The translations under genes and the position numbers were made by a program. Below are positions 1 to 8,737 of a stretch of 64,000 bases of DNA, in pieces. Positions within the stretch are counted from its first letter, which is position 1, and the number at the start of each line of letters is the position of its first letter. A model generated the notes under the pieces. The model worked only from the letters and a program-made list of their open reading frames with translations, did no database searches and was not told the origin of the DNA. Source of the DNA: Clostridia bacterium (lineage in GTDB: Bacteria > Bacillota > Clostridia > Oscillospirales > Acutalibacteraceae); contig CAAFXS010000066.1 of NCBI GenBank assembly GCA_900767025.1, forward strand, positions 21,386 through 85,385. Direction: 5' to 3'.

Positions 1-1632
1 AAAGCCGACACGGGAATAAAAATTCATCCCATTTATTCTGCCACAGGCAAGCTGACCTCCAACGCAATTGCAAAGGTTATCAAAACCGCTCTGGACGAAA
101 TTGGTGAAATACCCGAAAGCCTTGACAGTGAAATAAGGCAAAAATATAACCTTATCACCCTTGACAGAGCAATAAGGCAGATACATTTTCCCGACACGCA
201 GACTGATGCTGAAGATGCAAGAAAAAGGCTGATTTTTGAGGAGCTGCTGACACTTCAGTTAGGCTTGCTGATGCTGAAAAGCAAAAAGAAATCAAAAACC
301 TCTGTAATAATCAAAAAGGATTATTCCGCGGAATTTTCCGCTCTTCTGCCCTTTGAATTAACAAATGCACAGAAAAGAGCAATAAATGATTGTGTAACCG
401 ATTTAAAAAGCGGCTACCCTATGGGCAGACTTATTCAGGGTGATGTGGGCTCCGGCAAAACGGCGGTTGCCGCCTCACTGTGCTTTACAATGATAAAAAA
501 CGGCTATCAGTGTGCTCTTATGGCACCTACGGAGATACTTGCAGTTCAGCATTACAACAGCCTTTCAAAAATGCTGACTCCAACAGGTATAAGGGTTGAA
601 CTGCTTACAGGCTCAACAAAAGCCAAGGACAAAAAGCAGATAAAATCAGACCTTATTGACGGAAAAATTGATTTGCTCATAGGCACCCACGCCATAATCC
701 AAAACGATGTTGAATTTAACCGCATCGGTCTTGTTATTACCGACGAGCAGCACCGTTTCGGCGTTAAGCAAAGGGCAAGCCTTGCGGAAAAGGGCGAAAA
801 CATACACACCCTTGTTATGAGCGCCACGCCTATTCCGAGAACACTCGGTCTTATTCTTTACGGTGACCTGGACATAAGCATTATTGATGAACTGCCCCCG
901 GGCAGACAAAAAATCAGGACAGATGTTGTGGACTCACGCTACCGCAAGAGGATATACAAATTCATCAAGGACGCTGTGGCAAGAGGCGAGCAGGCATACA
1001 TAATATGCCCTATGGTTGAGGAAAACGAGGAAGCCTTTAATCTTAAATCAGCCCAGCAGTATGCAGATGAGCTGGCAAGCGGTGAATTTTACGGCTATCC
1101 CCTGGGTCTTCTTCACGGCAAAATGAAGCCCAAGGAAAAAGAAAATGTTATGAATGCATTTTCAAACGGCGATATTCATATACTTATTGCAACAACCGTT
1201 GTGGAGGTTGGCGTTGATGTACCCAACGCAACGGTAATGGTTGTTGAAAACGCCGAGCGTTTCGGTCTTTCCCAGCTTCATCAGCTCAGAGGCCGAATAG
1301 GCAGAGGCGAAAAGCAAAGCTACTGTATTCTCATTTCCGACAGTAAAAGCGAAAAATCCCGAGAGCGCCTTGCGGTAATGAAAAACAACAGTGACGGCTT
1401 TAAAATTGCCGACGAGGATTTAAAGGCAAGAGGACCCGGTGATTTCTTCGGTGAGCGTCAGCACGGTCTGCCCCGGCTTAAAATTGCCGATATGCTCCAG
1501 GATATTGACATTCTCAAAATGGCACAGGAATGTGCACAGGAAATACTTACAAATGACCGCAGGCTTGAAGGCAATAATCACAAGGCTTTATATGCAGGAA
1601 TAAAGGCAATGTTTGACAATCTTGAATATTGA
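1..1632 (+). CDS. recG: ATP-dependent DNA helicase RecG (3' part; 5' end outside window)
   Basis: RecG unwinds branched DNA such as stalled forks and Holliday junctions. The reading frame is open from the first base, so the gene is cut by the window edge; an internal ATG at 265 is not the true start. Visible, counting from the window edge: Walker A GDVGSGKTA near residue 147, the Walker B-type box DEQH near 247, SATPIPRT near 274, and the late helicase motif RGRIGRG, followed by the RecG C-terminal segment (ARGPGDFFGERQHG). Only the end of the N-terminal wedge domain is inside. The stop codon overlaps the -35 box of the next gene's promoter. Identification is firm because the DEQHRFG and RQHG motifs are typical of RecG. 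Confidence 0.95.
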   Translation, partial: KADTGIKIHPIYSATGKLTSNAIAKVIKTALDEIGEIPESLDSEIRQKYNLITLDRAIRQIHFPDTQTDAEDARKRLIFEELLTLQLGLLMLKSKKKSKTSVIIKKDYSAEFSALLPFELTNAQKRAINDCVTDLKSGYPMGRLIQGDVGSGKTAVAASLCFTMIKNGYQCALMAPTEILAVQHYNSLSKMLTPTGIRVELLTGSTKAKDKKQIKSDLIDGKIDLLIGTHAIIQNDVEFNRIGLVITDEQHRFGVKQRASLAEKGENIHTLVMSATPIPRTLGLILYGDLDISIIDELPPGRQKIRTDVVDSRYRKRIYKFIKDAVARGEQAYIICPMVEENEEAFNLKSAQQYADELASGEFYGYPLGLLHGKMKPKEKENVMNAFSNGDIHILIATTVVEVGVDVPNATVMVVENAERFGLSQLHQLRGRIGRGEKQSYCILISDSKSEKSRERLAVMKNNSDGFKIADEDLKARGPGDFFGERQHGLPRLKIADMLQDIDILKMAQECAQEILTNDRRLEGNNHKALYAGIKAMFDNLEY

Positions 1633-1657
1633 TTTTACATTTTAAATGTGGTAGAAT
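1629..1657 (+). promoter_or_regulatory. Sigma-A promoter for the AgcS gene
   Basis: TTGATT (1629-1634), 17-base spacer, TAGAAT (1652-1657) with an upstream TG giving an extended -10 (TGGTAGAAT). The -35 box shares bases with the recG stop codon. Expected transcription start is near 1664, about 28 bases before the ATG at 1692. Confidence 0.6.
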
Positions 1658-1691
1658 ATTACAAATTTTTTATTGTAACGGAGTACGGTTT

Positions 1692-3095
1692 ATGGAAAAT
1701 TTGCAATCAGCAGTAAAAGCAGTAAGCGACTTTGTCTGGGGTCCTGTTATGATTGTTCTCTTGGTGGGTACGGGAATATTTTTAACCTTTAGGCTTAATT
1801 TCCTGCCTTGGAGAAATTTGGGTTACTCCCTTAAAAGCCTTTTGAGCAAGGAGTCGAGGAAAACCACTGACGGCGAAGGTGATATCTCCCCCTTTTCCGC
1901 TTTGATGACAGCTCTTGCAGCCACTGTGGGCACAGGCAATATTGTAGGCGTTGCAACCGCTATGGTTATGGGCGGTCCGGGCGCTCTGGTATGGATGTGG
2001 ATTTCCGCGGCCTTCGGCATTACAACAAAGTATGCCGAATGTGCCCTGGCAGGAAAATACCGCACGGTTAACGAAAAGGGTGAAATGTGCGGCGGTCCAA
2101 TGTATACGCTGAAATACGGACTCAAAAACAAAAAGCTGGGGGCTTTTTTGGCGGCAGTGTTTGCAATATTCACTGTTATTGCATCCTTCGGTATCGGCAA
2201 TGCCACTCAGGCAAATTCAATTTCCAGTGCAGTTAATTCAACCTTTTCCGTGCCTAAATGGGTAGTTGGCTTGCTCCTTGTTATCCTTGTAGTAGCTGTA
2301 ATTTTCGGCGGTATAAAAACCATTTCAAAGGTTTCTTCGGTTCTTGTGCCTGCAATGGCTTTGTTCTATATCGGTGCAGGACTTATAGTTATTGTTATTA
2401 ACGGAAAAAATCTTCCAGAGGGAATTGCTAATATATTCACTATGGCATTCGGCGCAAAGGCAGTTGCCGGCGGACTTGTGGGCACAATCACCGCATCAAT
2501 GATGAGCTCTATGAGATACGGTATTGCAAGAGGCGTATTCTCCAACGAGGCAGGTCTCGGAAGCGCCGCTATTTCCGCCGCCTCAGCCACATCAAGCAAC
2601 CATGTTAAGCAGGGATATATAAATATGTGCGGCACCTTTATTGACACAATAATTGTTTGCACAATCACAGGCCTTGCCATTGCCTCCAGCGGTATGTTGG
2701 GTCAGGCTAATCCCGAAACAGGCAAGCTTTTTGAAGGTGCACAGCTGACAATAGCCGCCTTTGAAAGCGCGCTGGGCAAAACAGGCGGCGTGCTTGTTAC
2801 CATAGGAATTATCCTTTTTGCCTTTTCAACAATTCTCGGCTGGGAATACAACGGCGAAAAGGCACTTGAGTTTTTACTTAAAAAACCGCTTTACTGCTAT
2901 ATTTACAGAGTAGTTTTTTCCGTACTGACCTATATCGGTGCAACCGCCTCTCTGGACATTGTTTGGTCCTTCTCGGATATTGCAAACGGTCTTATGGCGG
3001 TACCTAACCTGATAGGCTTGCTGGCGCTGTCGGGCGTGCTTGCAAAGGAAACAAAGGAATTCCAAAAAACATTAAAAGCAGAAAAGAATAAATAA
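1692..3095 (+). CDS. Sodium:alanine symporter family protein (AgcS)
   Basis: Sodium-coupled carrier for alanine or glycine in the cytoplasmic membrane. The product is 467 residues, typical for AgcS. It opens with a short amphipathic stretch, then many hydrophobic segments. Family motifs visible: TVGTGNIVGVATAM near residue 80, GPGALVWMW, the GGP(M)YT loop near 135, and EAGLGSAAISAA near 280. A longer reading from 1629 is possible, but ATG 1692 has a purine-rich GGAG site about eight bases upstream and begins with the usual MENLQS-type N-terminus. Its own promoter lies over the recG stop, and a terminator follows the stop codon. Substrate (alanine versus glycine) cannot be told from the sequence. 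Confidence 0.9.
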   Translation: MENLQSAVKAVSDFVWGPVMIVLLVGTGIFLTFRLNFLPWRNLGYSLKSLLSKESRKTTDGEGDISPFSALMTALAATVGTGNIVGVATAMVMGGPGALVWMWISAAFGITTKYAECALAGKYRTVNEKGEMCGGPMYTLKYGLKNKKLGAFLAAVFAIFTVIASFGIGNATQANSISSAVNSTFSVPKWVVGLLLVILVVAVIFGGIKTISKVSSVLVPAMALFYIGAGLIVIVINGKNLPEGIANIFTMAFGAKAVAGGLVGTITASMMSSMRYGIARGVFSNEAGLGSAAISAASATSSNHVKQGYINMCGTFIDTIIVCTITGLAIASSGMLGQANPETGKLFEGAQLTIAAFESALGKTGGVLVTIGIILFAFSTILGWEYNGEKALEFLLKKPLYCYIYRVVFSVLTYIGATASLDIVWSFSDIANGLMAVPNLIGLLALSGVLAKETKEFQKTLKAEKNK

Positions 3096-3098
3096 CAT

Positions 3099-3133
3099 AA
3101 AAAGGAGCCTAAACAAAGGCTCCTTTATTTTTA
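3099..3133. terminator. Bidirectional intrinsic terminator
   Basis: Perfect 9-bp stem AAAGGAGCC (3101-3109) / GGCTCCTTT (3118-3126) with a T-rich tail on the plus strand and A-rich flank on the other side. It serves the AgcS gene and the converging XRE regulator gene. Confidence 0.85.
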
Positions 3134-3514
3134 TTTATCCTCAAGATATTTAATTAGTTTTTCCTTTTCATCAAAATCCATCAGCCTGACCTTTAAAAGA
3201 ACGGATTTTTCAAATTCCGTAAGCTGATTAAATTTGTCCGAGGTTTTCCGTCCGGTATCGTATTCGGGATCACCGTCAGGCAATTTGGCTTTGAGAACGC
3301 CTGTGTCATCATACTCTGCACCTGCAAGCAGTTCGTCAACAGTCAAATTATATATTTTTGCAAGCTTTGAAAGTGTACCCAGCTTTGGTGAGCTTTGCCC
3401 TGTCTCATAATAGGCGTATGCACTTCTTTTAACGCCTACTGCGTCTGCCACCTGTTGTTGCTTAAGCCCTGCCGCCTCTCTGTATTTCCTTAATACTTTT
3501 GACAAATTAATCAT
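3131..3514 (-). CDS. XRE-family helix-turn-helix transcriptional regulator
   Basis: A 127-residue DNA-binding protein. The N-terminal ~65 residues form an HTH_3/Cro-C1 domain (LRKYREAAGLKQQQVADAVG, then AYAYYETGQSSPKLGTLSKL). The C-terminal half is charged and has no recognised domain; it resembles the short dimerisation tails of stand-alone XRE repressors. The gene has its own TTGACA-17-TATACT promoter (3549-3577) and is divergent from the secreted glucosaminidase gene. Three similar direct repeats in the shared region are possible operators. Targets are unknown; auto-control and control of the divergent wall hydrolase are inferences from position. Confidence 0.85.
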   Translation of the reverse strand: MINLSKVLRKYREAAGLKQQQVADAVGVKRSAYAYYETGQSSPKLGTLSKLAKIYNLTVDELLAGAEYDDTGVLKAKLPDGDPEYDTGRKTSDKFNQLTEFEKSVLLKVRLMDFDEKEKLIKYLEDK

Positions 3515-3548
3515 AAATATCTACCTTTTCAACTGATTTCTATAATTA

Positions 3549-3577
3549 AGTATATGAAAAAAAGCGAATTTTGTCAA
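3549..3577 (-). promoter_or_regulatory. Promoter for the XRE regulator
   Basis: On the minus strand, TTGACA (3577-3572), 17 bases, TATACT (3554-3549). Expected start near 3542, giving a leader of about 28 bases. Confidence 0.65.
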
Positions 3578-3580
3578 CAT

Positions 3581-3629
3581 CGGTAATTTTAAATAAAAAT
3601 ACGGTAAAATATTACAATTCGTAAAATTA
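3581..3629. promoter_or_regulatory. Direct repeats, possible operator
   Basis: CGGTAATTTT (3581-3590), CGGTAAAATA (3602-3611) and CGTAAAATTA (3620-3629) recur at 21 and 18 bases, all in the same orientation, between the two divergent promoters. The spacing of about two helical turns would suit a repressor. A link to the XRE protein is inference. Confidence 0.35.
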
Positions 3630-3630
3630 T

Positions 3631-3660
3631 TTGACATAAATGTAATTAAAATGTTATAAT
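3631..3660 (+). promoter_or_regulatory. Promoter for the secreted glucosaminidase
   Basis: TTGACA (3631-3636), 18-base spacer, TATAAT (3655-3660): both hexamers match the sigma-A consensus exactly. Confidence 0.75.
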
Positions 3661-3686
3661 TATTATACTATAGCGAAAAGGAGCTT

Positions 3687-6059
3687 ATGATTTTGAAAAA
3701 GATACTATCGGTATTCTTAAGTGCGGTGATTGCTTTCAGCTCTGCAGTAACCACACTTTCCTGTTCAACGCTGACTGCACAGGCGGCGAGCTACGCAAGT
3801 GAGCTTAAGAATATGGGATTCCCCGACAGCTATATTGACGATTTGGTTGCGCTGAAGACTAAGTATCCAAACTGGATTTTCAAGCCCTTAATTACAAATC
3901 TTGACTGGGCTACTGCGATTAAGGGGGAGCGCAGTCGTCACTCAAATCAGCTAATTCAAAAAAGCTCGTCAACCTCGACCTCAATGTACTGTAGCTGCTC
4001 AAGCTGTTACAAAAACGGCTCATATGTAATTCAGGAGGCAAGCAACTGGGTATCCGCTTCTGCAAAGGCAGTTGAATATTATATGGACCCCAGGAACTGG
4101 CTCAGTGAAAAATACATTTTTCAGTTTGAGTCAAATGAATATGACGGAACTCAAACCATAGCAGGTATTGAAACAATACTTAACGGCACCTGGATGCACA
4201 ATGCCGTAATTACCTACAAGGACGCTAACGGCAAAACCCAAACCATTGCCCGTGACGCTAACGCCAAATATTCAGAGGCAATACTGAGAGCGGCAAATTA
4301 CAGCGGCTTAAGTGCGTACTACCTTGCCTCAAAAATCAGGCAGGAGGTTGGCGGTGCAAAGCCCACAGCCGGTGGTGCCAGCGGTACTAACAGCACATAC
4401 CCGGGTATTTACAACTACTATAACATCGGTGCATACACCGGTGCGGTGGACGGGCTTAAATGGGCGGCAACCTCGCCTACAGGTTATTACACCAACTGCA
4501 CCTGCAGAGTAAGACAAAAGCCAACCACCTCCAGTGCGGAGCTTGTTATGCTTGCCGCAAACACAAAGGTTAACTACATTTCCACCACTGCAAAGCAAAG
4601 CGACGGTTACACCTGGTACAATATTTCCGTAACCTACAACGGTAAATCCTACAACGGTTACATACGCAGTGATCTTGTTGACCACAAGACAACGGACACC
4701 TACGGCAGACCCTGGACAGACCCGGACAAGTCCATATTCTACGGTGCAAGATACATTGCAAACAATTTTAAATATCAAAACACAGGATATTTGCAAAAAT
4801 TTAATGTTAACCCTGCATCAGGTCAGCTTCACGGCCACGAATATATGGCTAATGTTGCGGCGGCTGCTGCGGAATCGGCAACCACTTACAACGCATATAA
4901 AAGTGCAAACATAATGGGCGTAACAAAAACCTTTTTAATCCCTGTGTTTAAAAATATGCCCAACGATGAACACGACTACACATCAAAGGTACTGAAAGCC
5001 GCAACCACAACTCAGGACGGACAAATTCAGTACACCTGCAAGGTTTGCGGAGAAACGAAAACCGAAACCGTACCTATGGCGTCAACAATAAAGCTGAACC
5101 GAACATCAATCGAATGTGTGGGAACGGTTCAAAGACCGTCGGTTACAGTAACTGACAAAAACGGCAAAGCCCTTACCTACAAAACAGATTTTACGGTTGA
5201 CTATTCAAACTGGAACTCCAAGGATGTGGGCAAATACACTGTTACCGTTAAGCTTATAGGTAAATACAGCGGTTCAAAAACATACAGTTATGAAATTTAT
5301 CAGAACAAAAAGGCTGTTACTCCCGAGCTGTCACGCAATAAAATCACCTACTGTGCAACGTTGCAGAGGCCTCAGGTAACAGTATACAACAGCTATGGTA
5401 ATCCCATTGAATACAAAAAGGATTTCACCGTCAGCTTTTCTAATTTCAATTCTACCAATGTGGGTAAATACTCTGTTACGGTTAAAACCACCGGAAACAA
5501 TTACAGCAGTCAGTCAAAAACCCTCAGCTATGAAATTGTACCCCAAACAGATGTAACTCCTACACTTTCAAGAACGGATATTACTTATACAGGTACTGTT
5601 CAAAGGCCAACTGTTACCGTCAAGGACAAATACGGCAACAGCCTTGTTTACAAAAAGGACTTTACAGTTGATTATTCCAACTGGAGCTCAACGGATGTGG
5701 GTCAGTACACAGTAACTGTTAAAATGATGGGTAATTACAGCGGCGAGTTGACCTGCCCCTATAACATTAATCCAAAGCCTACAACTCTTTCAAACCCGGT
5801 GGCAATCAGCAAGGGCTTTACTGTAAACTGGAATAAGCAAACCGAACATACAACCGGATATCAAATCCAGTATGCTACAAAAAGCGACTTTTCCAATGCC
5901 GCAACGGTTTACGGCGGTCCGTCAACTGCCACAAGCAAAACCATTACCGGCAGAGCGGGAAAAACAAAATATTATGTAAGAGTACGCACCTACAAAAATA
6001 TAAAAGGTGAATACTTCTTCAGCTCTTGGAGCCCGGCTAAATCTGTTGTAACATTATAA
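3687..6059 (+). CDS. Secreted endo-beta-N-acetylglucosaminidase with SH3, three Ig-like repeats and Fn3 domain
   Basis: Predicted peptidoglycan hydrolase, 790 residues. Residues 1-34 are a signal peptide ending AQAAS. Residues ~35-435 hold a glucosaminidase (LytD-like) catalytic region; LASKIRQEVGG contains the likely catalytic E220. An SH3-like segment (CRVRQKPTTS onward, ~270-335) sits inside this region, since the closing motif YGRPWTDPDKSIFYGA comes after it. A CxxC-containing patch (YTCKVCGETKTE) follows near 450. Three copies of an ~75-residue Ig-like repeat, each carrying the pattern Q-R-P-x-V-T-V and V-G-x-Y-x-V-T-V-K, occupy ~468-693, then a fibronectin type III-like domain (~700-790). 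GGAG lies three bases before ATG 3687; an in-frame TTG at 3693 has better spacing and cannot be excluded. No sortase motif or anchor is visible. Confidence 0.85.
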   Translation: MILKKILSVFLSAVIAFSSAVTTLSCSTLTAQAASYASELKNMGFPDSYIDDLVALKTKYPNWIFKPLITNLDWATAIKGERSRHSNQLIQKSSSTSTSMYCSCSSCYKNGSYVIQEASNWVSASAKAVEYYMDPRNWLSEKYIFQFESNEYDGTQTIAGIETILNGTWMHNAVITYKDANGKTQTIARDANAKYSEAILRAANYSGLSAYYLASKIRQEVGGAKPTAGGASGTNSTYPGIYNYYNIGAYTGAVDGLKWAATSPTGYYTNCTCRVRQKPTTSSAELVMLAANTKVNYISTTAKQSDGYTWYNISVTYNGKSYNGYIRSDLVDHKTTDTYGRPWTDPDKSIFYGARYIANNFKYQNTGYLQKFNVNPASGQLHGHEYMANVAAAAAESATTYNAYKSANIMGVTKTFLIPVFKNMPNDEHDYTSKVLKAATTTQDGQIQYTCKVCGETKTETVPMASTIKLNRTSIECVGTVQRPSVTVTDKNGKALTYKTDFTVDYSNWNSKDVGKYTVTVKLIGKYSGSKTYSYEIYQNKKAVTPELSRNKITYCATLQRPQVTVYNSYGNPIEYKKDFTVSFSNFNSTNVGKYSVTVKTTGNNYSSQSKTLSYEIVPQTDVTPTLSRTDITYTGTVQRPTVTVKDKYGNSLVYKKDFTVDYSNWSSTDVGQYTVTVKMMGNYSGELTCPYNINPKPTTLSNPVAISKGFTVNWNKQTEHTTGYQIQYATKSDFSNAATVYGGPSTATSKTITGRAGKTKYYVRVRTYKNIKGEYFFSSWSPAKSVVTL

Positions 6060-6064
6060 AAACT

Positions 6065-6100
6065 ACCCGATGCAGAATTTGCATCGGGTAATTTTTTATT
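6065..6100. terminator. Bidirectional terminator
   Basis: Perfect 10-bp stem ACCCGATGCA (6065-6074) / TGCATCGGGT (6080-6089), five-base loop, then AATTTTTTATTT. It also faces the converging membrane-protein gene. Confidence 0.9.
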
Positions 6101-7028
6101 TATCTCTGTATTCATCGCCCACGGCGGTAAATGGTGTTCCGTCACTTAGGTAGCTGATACCCAAAATACTTGCGTAAACATTACCGTTTTTATCAATATA
6201 GCACCAATCGGTTTCAACATCAAAATTTAGGTCTTCGCGAAATTCAATTGAATTATCCGTATCAATGACAATATAACCCTCTGTGTCAACATAGGTACTT
6301 TCAATATCATATGTATTGCCCTGTGCATCGGTCATCTCACCGCAATACAAAAAATGCTCCTCTGTATCAACGCTTTCATCATAGGTCCAGTAGTACACAT
6401 TGCCCTCTCTGTCATAATACGGAACATCTGCGTTGTCCTCATATTTAACACCGTTCATATCATAATAGGCTCTATACACCTGCCCGTTATCGCCCACATA
6501 GGAATAATCACCGTTAAACATTTCGTTAAGTCCTAAACCGGAGGATACGGCACCACCGCACACAAGAGCAATAATACAAACGGCTCCCACTATCTTAACC
6601 CATTTTTTATCCGTGGCAAACACCTTGGCAGAGCCAATGGAAATCAACACCGGCAAAGGTGCAAAAAGAATAAGGAATATAGAACTGATGGTTCCCGGCG
6701 GAAACAGACGGTTACACAGAAATGACGAAATCGGCAGAGTTATCATACTTGCCCAGGTACCTGTATCGGAATTGTTGCTCCATATTGCCATAACAATTCC
6801 CATAGCCAAAAACATTACCGCCGTAGCAACAGCAGATACTATTCTGATTTTTTTATCCTTTATTTTTGAAAACAGTATTCCTGCCGGAAAAATATACATA
6901 ATAACCGCAAGGAAATACATAACCGATAAACCGATATAAATATTCAGGCTGAATATCGCACCTATTATAACCGGCGTAAGCACCAAATTAATGACGGGCA
7001 ATTCCAAATATTGCAATACCTTTTTCAT
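6096..7028 (-). CDS. Membrane protein with tyrosine-rich C-terminal repeats, function unknown
   Basis: 310 residues. The first ~175 residues contain about five hydrophobic segments. After the last one the protein changes to an acidic, tyrosine-rich region (~180-310) with about five imperfect copies of a pattern like Y-x-D-x-x-G-x-x-Y (YYDMNGVKY, YYDREGNVY, YVDTEGYIV, YIDKNGNVY), suggestive of stacked beta hairpins outside the membrane. I do not recognise a family. A GAGGAG ribosome binding site precedes ATG 7028. No clear promoter was found in the ~105 bases between it and the symporter gene stop. Confidence 0.7.
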   Translation of the reverse strand: MKKVLQYLELPVINLVLTPVIIGAIFSLNIYIGLSVMYFLAVIMYIFPAGILFSKIKDKKIRIVSAVATAVMFLAMGIVMAIWSNNSDTGTWASMITLPISSFLCNRLFPPGTISSIFLILFAPLPVLISIGSAKVFATDKKWVKIVGAVCIIALVCGGAVSSGLGLNEMFNGDYSYVGDNGQVYRAYYDMNGVKYEDNADVPYYDREGNVYYWTYDESVDTEEHFLYCGEMTDAQGNTYDIESTYVDTEGYIVIDTDNSIEFREDLNFDVETDWCYIDKNGNVYASILGISYLSDGTPFTAVGDEYRDK

Positions 7029-7087
7029 AGCAACTCCTCACAATTTCATCTTCTGCCCTCATAATAACACATAGTTGCAGGTATGGC

Positions 7088-7115
7088 AAGGACACCCTCA
7101 AAAAAGGGTGTCCTT
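7088..7115 (-). terminator. Hairpin after the symporter gene, probable terminator
   Basis: Perfect 11-bp stem AAGGACACCCT (7088-7098) / AGGGTGTCCTT (7105-7115) with a six-base loop. The T-run after it is short on either strand, so termination may be partial. Confidence 0.6.
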
Positions 7116-7133
7116 AAAAGCTTTTAGTTTTAT

Positions 7134-8660
7134 TTATTTCATTTTCTTAACCTCGTCAAAGGCGGTGAGGGTTTCATTATCCGGCTTTGGAGTCAGCAGT
7201 GACACAACTATGTTAACAACAAGTCCTGTGATGAATGCAGGAAGAAGCTCATAGATTTTAAGCACCGGTGAAAGGTCGGCAATAACATATTTCCACAGGA
7301 ATACCATAACGCCGCCTGCTACCATACCTGCAATGGCACCGTATTTGTTTGACCTTTTCCAGAAGAGAGAAATCAGCATAACCGGACCGAAGGCGGCACC
7401 GAAGCCTGCCCAGGCGAAGGAAACAATACCGAAAACCGATGAATTTGAATCCCAGGCAATAACCACACCGATTATTGCAATTACAAAAAGCACAGACCTG
7501 GCAACTACCATTTTTGCAGTTTCGCTGAGATTTAATTTGAACAATCCGCCTAAAATATTTTCGCTTGCAGATGATGAAGCGGCAAGAAGCTGACTGTCTG
7601 AGGTGGACATTGTGCTTGCAAGAATACCGGAAAGGATAACACCGGCAATAAGTGCGGGAACAATTCCGCTTTGTGAAAGGAGATTTGAAATCTGAATAAT
7701 AATTGTTTCGCTGTCCTCAAGAGGAGCAATAGCGTTATTTGCAACCATTGCACGACCGACAACACCGATAAGCACTGCAACGCCCATTGAAATAATAACC
7801 CAAACTGTTGCAATTCTGCGAGAGGTTTTCATTTTATTTGAGTCCTCGATAGCCATAAATCTAAGGAGAATATGGGGCATACCGAAATAGCCGAGACCCC
7901 AGGCAAGTGTTGAAATAATAGTTAAAAATGTATAAGGACTGCTTGTGTTTTCAGCGGCATTGTGAGTTGTGAACATTGACAGATAACCCTCAAGGGATTT
8001 AGCATTAAGCATAACTGCGTCCCAGCCGCCTGCCTGACTGATACCGAAAACAAGAACGATAATCAGTGCAACAGTCATTATGATTGACTGAATAAGGTCG
8101 GTGGTGGAAGCCGCATTAAATCCGCCTAATGAGGTATAACCCACAATGATAATTGCGGAAACAACCATTGCAATATGATAATCAACATTGAACAGTGTTC
8201 CGAAAAGCTTACCGCAGGCGGCAAAGCCCGATGCAGTATAAGGAACAAAGAAAATGATGATTACAAGAGCGGCAATAGCCATAAGTATTTTTTTGTTTTC
8301 ATTATACCTTCTTGAAAAATAATCGGGAATTGTGATTGCACCGATATGGGCAGAGTAATTACGGAGCTTTTTTGCAACGATAACCCAGTTGAGATAAGTA
8401 CCCACAGCAAGTCCGATTGCAGTCCAACCGACATCGGCAATACCGGAAAGGTAGGCAAGACCCGGCAGACCCATAAGCAGATATGAGCTCATATCCGATG
8501 CCTCGGCACTCATTGCGGTAACGATAGGGCCGAGCTTTCTTCCGCCCAGGTAAAAGTCACCGACATTTTTTGTTTTCTTTGAAAAGATTGCACCTATAAT
8601 CACCATCATTGCAAGATAGGCAACCATAACAATCATAATACAAATTTGTGCAGTTGTCAT
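7134..8660 (-). CDS. putP: Sodium:solute symporter (SSS family), PutP-like
   Basis: Sodium-coupled carrier, 508 residues, about 13 hydrophobic segments. The N-terminal FYLGGRKLGPIVTAMSAEA with SDMSSYLLMGLPG, the loop VGTYLNWVIVAKKLR, and TLAWGLGYFGMPHILLRFMA are the hallmarks of proline-type SSS transporters. A longer reading from 8687 exists, but ATG 8660 has AGGAGG spaced seven bases upstream, so that start was chosen. Proline is the likely substrate by similarity; it could carry another solute. The gene follows the arabinofuranosidase gene, separated by an AT-rich perfect inverted repeat that ends right before the ribosome binding site. Confidence 0.85.
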   Translation of the reverse strand: MTTAQICIMIVMVAYLAMMVIIGAIFSKKTKNVGDFYLGGRKLGPIVTAMSAEASDMSSYLLMGLPGLAYLSGIADVGWTAIGLAVGTYLNWVIVAKKLRNYSAHIGAITIPDYFSRRYNENKKILMAIAALVIIIFFVPYTASGFAACGKLFGTLFNVDYHIAMVVSAIIIVGYTSLGGFNAASTTDLIQSIIMTVALIIVLVFGISQAGGWDAVMLNAKSLEGYLSMFTTHNAAENTSSPYTFLTIISTLAWGLGYFGMPHILLRFMAIEDSNKMKTSRRIATVWVIISMGVAVLIGVVGRAMVANNAIAPLEDSETIIIQISNLLSQSGIVPALIAGVILSGILASTMSTSDSQLLAASSSASENILGGLFKLNLSETAKMVVARSVLFVIAIIGVVIAWDSNSSVFGIVSFAWAGFGAAFGPVMLISLFWKRSNKYGAIAGMVAGGVMVFLWKYVIADLSPVLKIYELLPAFITGLVVNIVVSLLTPKPDNETLTAFDEVKKMK

Positions 8661-8675
8661 AAAATCCTCCTCATA

Positions 8676-8712
8676 AAAATAAGACATTATAGAGTATATA
8701 ATGTCTTATTTT
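8676..8712 (-). repeat. Perfect 15-bp inverted repeat before the symporter gene
   Basis: AAAATAAGACATTAT (8676-8690) / ATAATGTCTTATTTT (8698-8712) with a seven-base loop. On the minus strand it lies after the arabinofuranosidase stop and is followed by a T-stretch, then AGGAGG. It may be an AT-rich terminator, an operator, or both. Confidence 0.6.
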
Positions 8713-8737
8713 AACATATTAAAGCACTAATGTAAAG

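Noticed and set aside
1629..1691. Longer start for the AgcS gene
   Set aside because: It would begin in the recG stop and run through the promoter; the ATG at 1692 has a proper site.
4329..4796. 155-codon minus-strand frame inside the glucosaminidase gene
   Set aside because: Shadow of a clear coding gene; valine- and cysteine-rich nonsense without a site.
5090..5770. CRISPR-like or DNA repeat array
   Set aside because: The repetition is at protein level (three Ig-like domains); the DNA copies diverge and are ~230 bases long.
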